55,690 nt of DNA from Streptomyces sp. H27-H1 (lineage in GTDB: Bacteria > Actinomycetota > Actinomycetes > Streptomycetales > Streptomycetaceae). Made by a program: the position numbers and the translations under genes. A model generated the notes under the pieces. The model made no database searches, was not told where the DNA came from, and worked only from the letters and a program-made list of their open reading frames with translations. How positions within the stretch are numbered: the first letter of the stretch is position 1; each line of letters begins with the position of its first letter. This document shows positions 40,420 through 48,242 of the stretch, one piece after another. The stretch covers positions 1-55,690 of the forward strand of contig NZ_JAPNLJ010000045.1 in NCBI RefSeq assembly GCF_026627445.1. The letters are read 5' to 3'.

Positions 40420-41796
40420 TCAGAAGTCGCCCCCGCCGAACCCGCCGCCGTCGAAGCCTCCGCCACCCCCGCCGCCGAAGTCACCGCCGCCGAAGTCGGA
40501 GGGGTTGAAGTCGGCACCGGAGACGTCGCCCCCGTCGAAGCCGCCTCCGTCGAAGCCGTTGCCGCCGCCGAAGTCCGAGGCGTAGGCCGGGCTGGACATC
40601 ATCGAACCGAGCATCGTGCCCATGAGCAGGCCGGGCAGGATGCCGCCGCCGAAGTAGCCGCCGGCCCAGGGACCGTACGCCGGGCCGGCGTCGTAGTAGG
40701 GGCGCGGACCGTGCTCGGTGTCGACGGTGCGGACCGCCGGGTCCTGGCCGTCGCGCAGCCGGACGGCGTCCGCCGCGCAGACCGGGACGGTACGGGCGGC
40801 CCCGCCCGCCGGGGCCCAGGCGGCGTCCTCGGTGCTCGGCCCGTGGCGCGGGTCGAAGAAGCAGGGCGAGCGGCGCTCGGGCAGCGGCCGGCCCTGCCTG
40901 CGGGCGTCCAGACTGGCCAGCGCGTAGCGGCCGTCCTCCAGCGCCTGGGTGACTCCCTTGACCTCCTCCGGATGCCGGACGGAGGCCATGATCTGCTTGG
41001 CCTTCTCGTAGGAGTCGAGGCCCTGCTCGTAGTCCGCGCGCATGGCGTCGTCGGCGCCGGGCTCACCGGGGTGGAAGTCGAGGCGCTCCAGCTCCTCGCC
41101 GAAGGCCGTGATGTCCTCGTCGACGACCACGCCCAGCCGCGCGACGGACTCCCGGCGCAGCTCTTCCTTCTTCTTGCGGTTGCGCTTGACCAGTGCGTAC
41201 GCCCCGCCCCCGCCGACGGCGGCCACCACACCGAGCCCGATCAGGGCGCCCACCGGGGCGCCGCTGTCCCCGCTCGTGGTGCCCCAGGAGGCCGGTGCCT
41301 TGCCCTTGGCCTGGGCGAGGGCCTGGTCCACGAAGTTGTTGAGCTCGGTGCTCGCGTCGGCGGGGCCGCCCGCCTTGACGGCGTCGACCAGGTTGCGGAC
41401 CGCGTTGTTCGGCATGACCGCCCGGTCGGCGCCGGCGTTGAAACCGTCCCCGAGCCGGATCGCGTAGAGCCCGGTGATGCCGGTCTGTGTACGGATCGTC
41501 TTGAGCACACTGGCCGCCGGGAACTCGGCGGTGGCCGGCAGCACGGCCACGAACACCGGTTTCCCGGCATCCGTGATCTTCTTCGCGAGCGCCTGCGCCT
41601 GCGCGGGTGTCAGCTGCGCCTCGGCTCGCGGATCGACGTAGACCGGGCCCTTCTTGAGGGCCTGGGCCACGATGGTGGTCCCGTCGGCCGCCGGCGCCTG
41701 CGGGGCGACCAGCAGAGCGGTCGCGGACAGGGCCAGCAGCAGAGCGGCCAGCAGCGATCCAGAACGTATGGATATAAGCCTGGTCCTCATATCCAT
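40420..41796 (-). CDS. TPM-domain membrane protein with Gly/Asp/Phe-rich tail
   Basis: The 458-residue protein has a signal peptide or TM1 (residues about 12-35, SLLAALLLALSATALL), an extracellular TPM-like domain about 40-190 (PVYVDPRAEAQLTP), TM2 about 200-220 (GVVAAVGGGGAYALV), a cytosolic charged region, and a C-terminus of FDGGGFGG-type repeats. TPM domains occur in membrane maintenance proteins and photosystem repair phosphatases; function here is unknown. Start is ATG 41796 or ATG 41790; TAGCGT just before fits a leaderless mRNA starting at 41790. Confidence 0.8.
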   Translation of the reverse strand: MDMRTRLISIRSGSLLAALLLALSATALLVAPQAPAADGTTIVAQALKKGPVYVDPRAEAQLTPAQAQALAKKITDAGKPVFVAVLPATAEFPAASVLKTIRTQTGITGLYAIRLGDGFNAGADRAVMPNNAVRNLVDAVKAGGPADASTELNNFVDQALAQAKGKAPASWGTTSGDSGAPVGALIGLGVVAAVGGGGAYALVKRNRKKKEELRRESVARLGVVVDEDITAFGEELERLDFHPGEPGADDAMRADYEQGLDSYEKAKQIMASVRHPEEVKGVTQALEDGRYALASLDARRQGRPLPERRSPCFFDPRHGPSTEDAAWAPAGGAARTVPVCAADAVRLRDGQDPAVRTVDTEHGPRPYYDAGPAYGPWAGGYFGGGILPGLLMGTMLGSMMSSPAYASDFGGGNGFDGGGFDGGDVSGADFNPSDFGGGDFGGGGGGGFDGGGFGGGDF

Positions 41797-41904
41797 GACG
41801 CTACCCGAACGGGTGGAATCCTGTGTGAGTGGGACATAAGGGCCAATGAGCCAATGCCCCCGCCGTCTCACCCCGCCGGAGCACGGCGAGACGGCGCCGG
41901 CGAC

Positions 41905-43542
41905 CTACTCCGCCGGCTCCACGCCCGCGCGCAGGAGGCCGAAGGTGAAGGCGTCTTCCAGCGCCTGCCAGGAGGCCGCGATGACGTTCTGGGCGACGCC
42001 GACCGTGTTCCATTCGCGGGTGCCGTCCGTCGTGGAGATCAGCACGCGGGTCGTGGACTCCGTGCCGTGCTTGCCCTCCAGGATGCGGACCTTGTAGTCG
42101 ATCAGCTCGAACTTCGCGAGCTGGGGGTAGAAGCCCTCGAGCGCGACCCGCAGGGCGCGGTCCAGTGCGTTGACCGGGCCGTTGCCCTCCGCCGTGGCGA
42201 CGATCCGCTCACCCTTGGCCCACAGCTTCACCGTGGCCTCGTTGGCGTGCGTGCCGTCGGGGCGGTCCTCGACGATGGCCCGCCAGGACTCGATGCGGAA
42301 GTACTTGCGCGCCCGGCCCTCCACCTCGGCGCGCAGCAGCAGCTCGAAGGAGGCGTCGGCGGCCTCGTACGTGTAGCCCTGGAGCTCCCGCTCCTTGACC
42401 CGCTCCACCACCCGGGAGACCAGCGCGCGGTCCCCGCCGAGGTCGACCCCGAGCTCCTTGCCCTTGAGCTCGATGGAGGCCCGGCCGGCCATGTCGGAGA
42501 CGAGCATCCGCATGGTGTTTCCGACCCGCTCGGGGTCGATGTGCTGGTACAGGTCCGGGTCGACCTTGATGGCCGAGGCGTGCAGGCCCGCCTTGTGCGC
42601 GAAGGCGGAGACGCCGACGTAGGGCTGGTGCGTGGAGGGGGTGAGGTTGACGACCTCCGCGATGGCGTGCGAGATCCGGGTCATCTCGGCGAGGGCGCCC
42701 ACCGGGAGGACCGTGCGGCCGTACTTGATCTCCAGCGCGGCGACGACCGGGAAGAGGTTGGCGTTGCCGACCCGCTCGCCGTAGCCGTTCGCGGTGCACT
42801 GGACGTGGGTGGCGCCGGCGTCGACGGCGGCCAGCGTGTTGGCGACGGCGCAGCCGGTGTCGTCCTGGGTGTGGATGCCCAGGCGCGCACCGGTGTCGGC
42901 CAGCACGGTCGCGACGGTCGCGGTGATCTGCGCGGGCAGCATGCCGCCGTTGGTGTCGCAGAGGACCACGACGTCGGCGCCGGCCTCGTGGGCGGCGCGT
43001 ACGACGGACTTCGCGTACTCGGCATTGGCCCGGTAGCCGTCGAAGAAGTGCTCGCAGTCGACGAAGACCCGGCGGCCCTGGGAGACGAGGTACGCGACGG
43101 TGTCGCGGACCATCTCCAGGTTCTCCTCGAGGGTGGTGCGCAGGGCGAGCTCGACGTGCCGGTCGTGCGACTTGGCGACCAGGGTGATCACCGGGGCGCC
43201 GGACTCCAGCAGTGCGCGGACCTGCGGGTCGGTGGCGGCCGAACCGTTCGCCCGGCGGGTGGCGCCGAAGGCCACGAGCTGGGCGTGCTTGAAGTCGATC
43301 TCCGCGCGGGCACGGGCGAAGAACTCCGTGTCGCGGGGGTTGGCGCCGGGCCAGCCGCCCTCGATGAACCCCACCCCGAAGTCGTCCAGGTGCCGGGCGA
43401 TCGTCAGCTTGTCCGCCACCGTGAGGTTGATGCCCTCACGCTGCGCGCCGTCGCGCAGGGTCGTGTCGAAGACGTGGAACCCGTCATCGGGGCCGGGGCC
43501 CGAAGCCGGCGCAGTCGGCTCGGTCGCCTCTGTCGTCGTCAT
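41905..43542 (-). CDS. cimA: Citramalate synthase
   Basis: The 545-residue HMGL-like enzyme condenses pyruvate and acetyl-CoA to (R)-citramalate, the first step of the threonine-independent isoleucine route. It has DTTLRDGAQREG near residue 26, NGYGERVGNANLF near residue 255 and a C-terminal LeuA dimer (regulatory) domain. The metal motif that is usually HxH reads IHTQDD, so one ligand is Gln. LeuC and LeuD in this window would process citramalate. ATG 43542 has AGGAG 10 nt upstream. A terminator-like structure lies in its leader. Confidence 0.92.
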   Translation of the reverse strand: MTTTEATEPTAPASGPGPDDGFHVFDTTLRDGAQREGINLTVADKLTIARHLDDFGVGFIEGGWPGANPRDTEFFARARAEIDFKHAQLVAFGATRRANGSAATDPQVRALLESGAPVITLVAKSHDRHVELALRTTLEENLEMVRDTVAYLVSQGRRVFVDCEHFFDGYRANAEYAKSVVRAAHEAGADVVVLCDTNGGMLPAQITATVATVLADTGARLGIHTQDDTGCAVANTLAAVDAGATHVQCTANGYGERVGNANLFPVVAALEIKYGRTVLPVGALAEMTRISHAIAEVVNLTPSTHQPYVGVSAFAHKAGLHASAIKVDPDLYQHIDPERVGNTMRMLVSDMAGRASIELKGKELGVDLGGDRALVSRVVERVKERELQGYTYEAADASFELLLRAEVEGRARKYFRIESWRAIVEDRPDGTHANEATVKLWAKGERIVATAEGNGPVNALDRALRVALEGFYPQLAKFELIDYKVRILEGKHGTESTTRVLISTTDGTREWNTVGVAQNVIAASWQALEDAFTFGLLRAGVEPAE

Positions 43543-43658
43543 GCTGATCTGACTCCTGTCGGATGAATGGTTCCGGATACCCGCCCGAGGGGCAGGCCGC
43601 CGTCACTGCCCCCATCATCGCGCGCTGTCCGCTCCGGCATGATCTGGTCCGGAAAACG

Positions 43659-43749
43659 AAAAAACCTCTCGCGGGTGCGAGAGGTCTGCGCGCGGGTCCG
43701 AGGCACGGTGGCCGCTTCCGCGAAGTTCTTTCGCGGCTCAGCGGCCACT
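43659..43749 (-). promoter_or_regulatory. Putative transcription attenuator of cimA
   Basis: On the minus strand a large two-part hairpin (43708-43749: 9-bp GTGGCCGCT/AGCGGCCAC plus inner CCGCGAA/TTCGCGG) precedes an intrinsic terminator: 9-bp stem ACCTCTCGC/GCGAGAGGT (43664-43685) followed by six T (43664-43659). cimA starts 117 bp further on. The upstream hairpin overlaps the end of a 13-codon ORF. Confidence 0.65.
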
Positions 43750-43779
43750 GGGGACCGGCGCGCTGCTGTCCATAATCAT
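43738..43779 (-). CDS. Possible leader peptide upstream of cimA
   Basis: A 13-codon frame MIMDSSAPVPSGR whose stop lies inside the first arm of the large leader hairpin. Ile2 uses ATT, rare in this genome. There is no good Shine-Dalgarno, and the peptide is not rich in branched-chain residues, so translation is uncertain. Confidence 0.35.
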   Translation of the reverse strand: MIMDSSAPVPSGR

Positions 43780-43837
43780 GAGCTGAGCAGGCACGTCGGC
43801 AGTCTGACACAGCGGGCCGCGGATGTGGACGCACGTC

Positions 43838-44446
43838 TCACGATACGAGCGCCTCGTCGAGGAATTCCGAGACGTGCCCCAGGATGTCGCCCCGCCCTAT
43901 CCCGGGCAGGCCCACGGCGACCTGGATGCTGAACCCGTCGAGCAGCGCCCGCAGCCGCGCCGCGAAGCGGTCCGGATCGACCGTGCGGAACTCTCCGCGC
44001 GAGATGCCCTCGGCAAGCAGGGCCACCAGGTCACGGTGCCAGGCGCCCTCGATGGCCCCCTGCCGGTCCCGCTCCCCCTGTCCGGCGTTCTGCGAGCGGT
44101 TCCAGACCTCCAGCCACAGCGTCCAGTGCGGGTCCCGGGGGCCCTCGGGCACGTACAGGTCCACGTACGCCTGCAGCCGCTCGCGCGCCGGGCCCCGGCG
44201 GGACAGCAGGGCGCGGCGCCGGGTGCCGAGCGCCGCCTCGCTCCACTCCAGGGTCTGCAGCAGGAGCTCGTCCTTGGTGCGGAAGTAGTAGAGGAGGTGG
44301 CCGCTGCTCATGCCGACCTGGCGGCCCAGGCCCGCCATGGTCAGGCCGTCGAGGCCGCGTTCGGCGATGGTGGCCATGGCGGCGACCAGTACGTCCTCGC
44401 GCGGCGGCGCGTTCTTGCGCGCGGCGCGTACTTCACCCGCCACCAT
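43838..44446 (-). CDS. TetR-family regulator
   Basis: The 202-residue regulator has the TetR helix-turn-helix MAGLGRQVGMSSGHLLYYFRTK preceded by a basic N-terminus (helix shown in two parts: MAGLGRQVG and MSSGHLLYYF). The C-terminal ligand domain resembles the BetI-like class (DPHWTLWLEVWNRS). It is last in ureAB-ureC-agmatine deiminase-tetR, 33 bp after the deiminase, so it probably controls that operon and perhaps the divergent permease through palindromes at 48115-48211. Polyamine or guanidino compounds are reasonable effector guesses. Confidence 0.88.
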   Translation of the reverse strand: MVAGEVRAARKNAPPREDVLVAAMATIAERGLDGLTMAGLGRQVGMSSGHLLYYFRTKDELLLQTLEWSEAALGTRRRALLSRRGPARERLQAYVDLYVPEGPRDPHWTLWLEVWNRSQNAGQGERDRQGAIEGAWHRDLVALLAEGISRGEFRTVDPDRFAARLRALLDGFSIQVAVGLPGIGRGDILGHVSEFLDEALVS

Positions 44447-44479
44447 GGCCCACTCCTCGTCCCGGCCGCCCTCGCGGGC

Positions 44480-45517
44480 TCAGACCTTCGGCTGCTGCTG
44501 GGTGATGCAGTGGATACCGCCACCCCCGGCGAAAATCGTACGTGCGTCGACGAGCGTCACGGTCCGCTCGGGGAACAGACCGCGGAAGATCTCCGCCGCC
44601 TCCTCGTCGCGCGGGTCGTCGAAGGCGCACAGAACCACGCCGCCGTTGCACAGGTAGTGGTTGATGTAGGAGTAGTCCACCCACTCCCCGTCCTCTTCCA
44701 GCACGGTCGGCGCCGGGATCTCCACGACCTCCAGCTGCCGGCCCCGGGCATCGGTGGACGCGCGCAGGATGGCGGCGATGGTCCTGCCGCGCTCGTGGTC
44801 CGGGTGGGCCGGGTCGGGCTGGCTGTGGACCATGACCACGCCGGGCCGGGCGAAGGCGGCGACGATGTCCACGTGGCCCTGGGTGCCGTAGGTGCCGTAG
44901 TCGCCGGCCAGGCCGTACGGGAGCCAGATCGCCTTGGTGGTGCCCAGGTGGGCGTGGATCTCGGCCTCGACCTGCTCGCGCGACCAGTCGGGGTTGCGGC
45001 CCTTTCCGAGCTGCACGGTGTCGGTGAGGAGCACGGTGCCCTCGCCGTCGACGTGGAGGGCGCCGCCCTCGTTGACCAGCGGGGTGCTGTAGGTGCGGGT
45101 CCCGAGGATGCCGGAGATCTGCCGGGCGATCTGCGAGTCGTGGTCCCAGCGGGCCCAGTCCTGGGCGCCCCAGCCGTTGAAGGTCCAGTCGACGGCGGCC
45201 AGCTCGCCGGCGTCGTTGGTGACGAAGGTCGGACCGATGTCACGCATCCAGGCGTCGTCGAGCGCGCGCTCGACCAGCTCTACGTCTTCGCCGACGATCG
45301 CGCGGGCGCTGTCCCCGTCCCCGGGCGAGACCACGAGGGTCACGGGCTCGTACGCGCGGACCGCGCGGGCGACGGCGCCCCAGGCCTGGCGGGCTTCGGC
45401 GAGCTCCTGCTCGTTGGTGAAGGTGGGGTTCAGGCTGGGCCAGGCCATCCAGGTGCGCTCGTGGGGCATCCACTCGGCGGGCATCCGGAATCCGGCGTTC
45501 ACGGGCTGTGCGGTCAT
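44480..45517 (-). CDS. Agmatine deiminase-family protein
   Basis: The 345-residue guanidine-modifying (PPAD-fold) enzyme has DDAWMRDIGPTF near residue 87, GHVDIVAAF near residue 218 (catalytic His) and the nucleophile in GGGGIHCITQQQP near residue 337. It should hydrolyse agmatine to N-carbamoylputrescine and ammonia. No N-carbamoylputrescine amidase is nearby; the adjacent urease-like genes are instead linked. ATG 45517 is the start. It lies 29 bp after ureC. Confidence 0.9.
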   Translation of the reverse strand: MTAQPVNAGFRMPAEWMPHERTWMAWPSLNPTFTNEQELAEARQAWGAVARAVRAYEPVTLVVSPGDGDSARAIVGEDVELVERALDDAWMRDIGPTFVTNDAGELAAVDWTFNGWGAQDWARWDHDSQIARQISGILGTRTYSTPLVNEGGALHVDGEGTVLLTDTVQLGKGRNPDWSREQVEAEIHAHLGTTKAIWLPYGLAGDYGTYGTQGHVDIVAAFARPGVVMVHSQPDPAHPDHERGRTIAAILRASTDARGRQLEVVEIPAPTVLEEDGEWVDYSYINHYLCNGGVVLCAFDDPRDEEAAEIFRGLFPERTVTLVDARTIFAGGGGIHCITQQQPKV

Positions 45518-45546
45518 GGCAGGAGGTCCTTACGGGCTGTGCTGAC

Positions 45547-47289
45547 TTACAAGAAGTACAGGCGGTTGAGGGAGACCGAATCGGCGGCTTCGGAACGCAG
45601 CGGCTCCCCGTCGAGGGAGACGAGTCCGCTGCGCGCGTCCACATCGACCGCGCCCACCCGGGAGTTCAGGAGGAGGTCCCCCGGCCCGATGCCCCGGGTG
45701 CCGCGGACGGCGACCCGGCGCCTGCGGGTCGGCATCTCGTCGCTGCCGAGGGCTGCCGCGGCGGCCGATACGAAGGCGACGGAGATATCGGCTGCCGTGG
45801 CCCCGTAGGAGCCGAACTGCGGTCCGAGGACCAGCGGTTCACAGGTGTCGGTGGCGGCGTTGGGGTCGCCGGTGACCCCGTAGGCCGGGAAGCCGGACTT
45901 GAGGACCAGCTGCGGCTTGGCGCCGAAGAACTGGGGGCGCCAGAGCACGATGTCGGCGAGCTTGCCGACCTCGATGGAGCCGATCTCGTGGGCCAGGCCG
46001 TGGGCGATGGCCGGGTTGATGGTCAGCTTGGCCATGTAGCGCAGCACGCGGGCGTTGTCGTCGCCCTCGCCGTCGCCGGCCAGCGGTCCCAGCTCGCCCT
46101 TCATCTTGGCGGCCATGGCGAAGGTGCGGCGGATGGTCTCGCCGGCGCGGCCCATGCCCTGGGCGTCGGAGGAGGTGATCCCGATCGCGCCGAGGTCGTG
46201 CAGGACGTCCTCGGCCCCCATCGTGCCGGCGCGGATCCGGTCGCGGGCCATGGCCGCGTCTCCGGGCAGGTCCGGCTTGAGGTCGTGGACGGAGACGATC
46301 ATGCCGTAGTGCTCGGCGACCGCGTCGCGGCCGAAGGGCAGCGTCGGGTTGGTGGAGGAGCCGATGACGTTCGGCACGCCCGCCATCTTCAGGACGTTGG
46401 GGACGTGGCCGCCACCGCAGCCCTCGATGTGGAAGGCGTGGATGGTACGGCCGTCGAGCACCCGCAGGGTGTCCTCGACCGAGAGGCATTCGTTGAGCCC
46501 GTCGCTGTGCAGGGCGACCTGTACGTCGTACTCCTCGGCCACGCGCAGGGCGGTGTCCAGGGCACGGGTGTGGGCGCCCATGTCCTCGTGGACCTTGAAG
46601 CCCGAGGCGCCGCCCTCGGCGAGGGCCTCGATCAGCGGGGCCGGGTCCGAGGAGGAACCCCGGGCCAGGAACCCGATGTTGACGGGCCAGGCGTCGAAGG
46701 CGTTGAAGGCGTGCTTCAGCGCCCACGGGGAGTTGACGCCGACGCCCCAGACCGGGCCGAACTCCTGCCCGATGATCGTGGTGACCCCGGACGCCAGCGA
46801 AGCCTCCATGATGCGCGGGGAGAGCAGGTGCACGTGGGTGTCCACGGCGCCGGCGGTGGCGATCATGCCCTCGCCGGAGACGATGCTCGTGCCCGTGCCG
46901 ACCACGACGTCGACCCCGTCGAGGGTGTCCGGGTTGCCGGCCCGGCCGATCGCGTGGATGCGGCCCTCACGGATGCCGATGGAGACCTTGCGGATGCCGA
47001 GGACGGCGTCGATGACCAGCACGTTGCTGATCACCACGTCGCAGGTGTCGCGGACGGCGGCGGCTTTGAGGTGCAGTCCGTCGCGCGCCGTCTTGCCGAA
47101 ACCGGCCAGGAACTCGTCCCCGGGCTTCTGCGAGTCCGACTCCACACGGACGGTCAGCCCGGAGTCGCCGAGCCGGACCCGGTCCCCGGCCCGGGGGCCG
47201 AAGACGGAGGCGTACTCGTGCGGGTCGATGTGCCGGCTGCCGGGTGCGCAGTGCGCGCTGTGGTCGGTGTGGGGGGTCTGCCGGCTCAT
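45547..47289 (-). CDS. ureC: Urease alpha subunit-like protein (divergent)
   Basis: The 580-residue amidohydrolase keeps all nickel-site residues of urease: HVH in AVDTHVHLLSP, the carbamylated Lys in GFKVHEDMGA, His in VALHSDGLNE and FHIEGCGGGH, Asp in TSSDAQGMGR. The mobile flap differs: canonical MVCHHLDP reads IVSVHDLKP, so the flap Cys is Val while the adjacent His (catalytic) is kept and the second His is Asp. CPQ after HVH is also changed. No ureDEFG accessory genes are in view. ATG 47289 overlaps the ureAB stop (ATGA). Substrate could be urea or a related amide. Confidence 0.88.
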   Translation of the reverse strand: MSRQTPHTDHSAHCAPGSRHIDPHEYASVFGPRAGDRVRLGDSGLTVRVESDSQKPGDEFLAGFGKTARDGLHLKAAAVRDTCDVVISNVLVIDAVLGIRKVSIGIREGRIHAIGRAGNPDTLDGVDVVVGTGTSIVSGEGMIATAGAVDTHVHLLSPRIMEASLASGVTTIIGQEFGPVWGVGVNSPWALKHAFNAFDAWPVNIGFLARGSSSDPAPLIEALAEGGASGFKVHEDMGAHTRALDTALRVAEEYDVQVALHSDGLNECLSVEDTLRVLDGRTIHAFHIEGCGGGHVPNVLKMAGVPNVIGSSTNPTLPFGRDAVAEHYGMIVSVHDLKPDLPGDAAMARDRIRAGTMGAEDVLHDLGAIGITSSDAQGMGRAGETIRRTFAMAAKMKGELGPLAGDGEGDDNARVLRYMAKLTINPAIAHGLAHEIGSIEVGKLADIVLWRPQFFGAKPQLVLKSGFPAYGVTGDPNAATDTCEPLVLGPQFGSYGATAADISVAFVSAAAAALGSDEMPTRRRRVAVRGTRGIGPGDLLLNSRVGAVDVDARSGLVSLDGEPLRSEAADSVSLNRLYFL

Positions 47290-48086
47290 GCGGTCGTCCC
47301 TTCCGGGCGGTCGTTGGCGTCGGTCTGGCCGGCCGGGGTCGCAGGGGTGCCCGGGGAGGCCGGGGTGACGGGGGAGGCCGAAGTGACCGGGGTCTGCCCG
47401 TCCTGGGCGGCGCCCAGGTAACCGCACGCCGCCGCCCGCTCCAGCGCGAGCGATTTGGCGCCCGGGGCGTCCAGGGGTCCGTCGACCAGCCCCGCGAACC
47501 CGATCGCGATGCGGTCCCCGCCGATGGGGACGAGGCCGACTTCCCCCTCGCCGTGCGGGTCGAACCGGACGGACGAGCCGGCCGGTACGCACAGGCGCAT
47601 TCCGTACGCCGCCGCGCGGTCGAAGTCGAGGCGCGGGTTGGCCTCGAAGAAGTGGAAGTGGGAGGTGACGCTCACCGGGACCGGGGCGGTGTTGCGCACG
47701 TGCAGGTGGACCGTGGGCTCCGGCTGGGGCGCTCCGGGGCCGGGTACGACCGCGCCCGGGGCGTCCTCGCCCAGGCCGGCGGCGCCCCGGATCGGGGACG
47801 AGACCACCGCGAGGCGGGATCCGTCGTCGAAGACGGCCTCCACGTGCACCTCGGTGACCACATCACTGACGCCGGGCAGCACATCGGCGGGGCCCAGCAC
47901 GGAGCTGGCCTCCTCGATGGCCTCGGCCAGTCGTTTGCCGTCGCGGGCGGCCTCGCAGACCGTGTCCGCGATGAGCGCGGTGGCCTCCGGGACGTTGAGC
48001 CTCAGTCCGCGGGCCCGCCGGGCCCTGGCCAGTTCCGCAGCGCTGCGGAGAAGCAGCCGGTCGCGCTCCGTAGGGGTCAGCCGCAC
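47286..48086 (-). CDS. ureAB: Fused urease gamma-beta subunit
   Basis: The 266-residue protein joins a UreA gamma domain (residues about 1-100, RLTPTERDRLLL, EAARDGKRLAEAIEE) to a UreB beta domain (about 120-225, SHFHFFEANPRLDFDRAAAYG and GFAGLVDGPLD; the former split as SHFHFFEANP and RLDFDRAAAYG). Both are complete. A Thr/Pro/Ser-rich tail of about 35 residues follows (TPASPGTPATPAG). The gamma-beta fusion is typical of the second, divergent urease of Streptomyces. GTG 48086 has a weak ribosome-binding site. Confidence 0.88.
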   Translation of the reverse strand: MRLTPTERDRLLLRSAAELARARRARGLRLNVPEATALIADTVCEAARDGKRLAEAIEEASSVLGPADVLPGVSDVVTEVHVEAVFDDGSRLAVVSSPIRGAAGLGEDAPGAVVPGPGAPQPEPTVHLHVRNTAPVPVSVTSHFHFFEANPRLDFDRAAAYGMRLCVPAGSSVRFDPHGEGEVGLVPIGGDRIAIGFAGLVDGPLDAPGAKSLALERAAACGYLGAAQDGQTPVTSASPVTPASPGTPATPAGQTDANDRPEGTTA

Positions 48087-48114
48087 GCCGATCCACCACC
48101 CTTTGAGTCGATGG

Positions 48115-48211
48115 GTTAGAGCATCACTCTAACTCTTCATTTCCTGGCAATGAAGCATTGACCTGAGACCAGGGCTTAGGCCACATTGAGTGTCGCTCAA
48201 ACAATGCATTG
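48115..48211. promoter_or_regulatory. Divergent ureAB / permease control region
   Basis: Four palindromes in 100 bp: GTTAGAG-N5-CTCTAAC (48115-48133), CAATG-AAG-CATTG (48148-48160), TTGAG-N5-CTCAA (48186-48200) and CAATGCATTG (48202-48211). TTGACC (48158-48163) with an 18-bp spacer to CACATT is a possible permease promoter. The first palindrome contains TAGAGT on the minus strand, a possible -10 for ureAB. Confidence 0.55.
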
Positions 48212-48242
48212 CCACCCCCCGCCCTGCCAAGGGAGTCCCCCT

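Noticed and set aside
43543..43838. T-box riboswitch upstream of cimA
   Set aside because: The leader has a terminator and a hairpin but no T-box consensus sequence.
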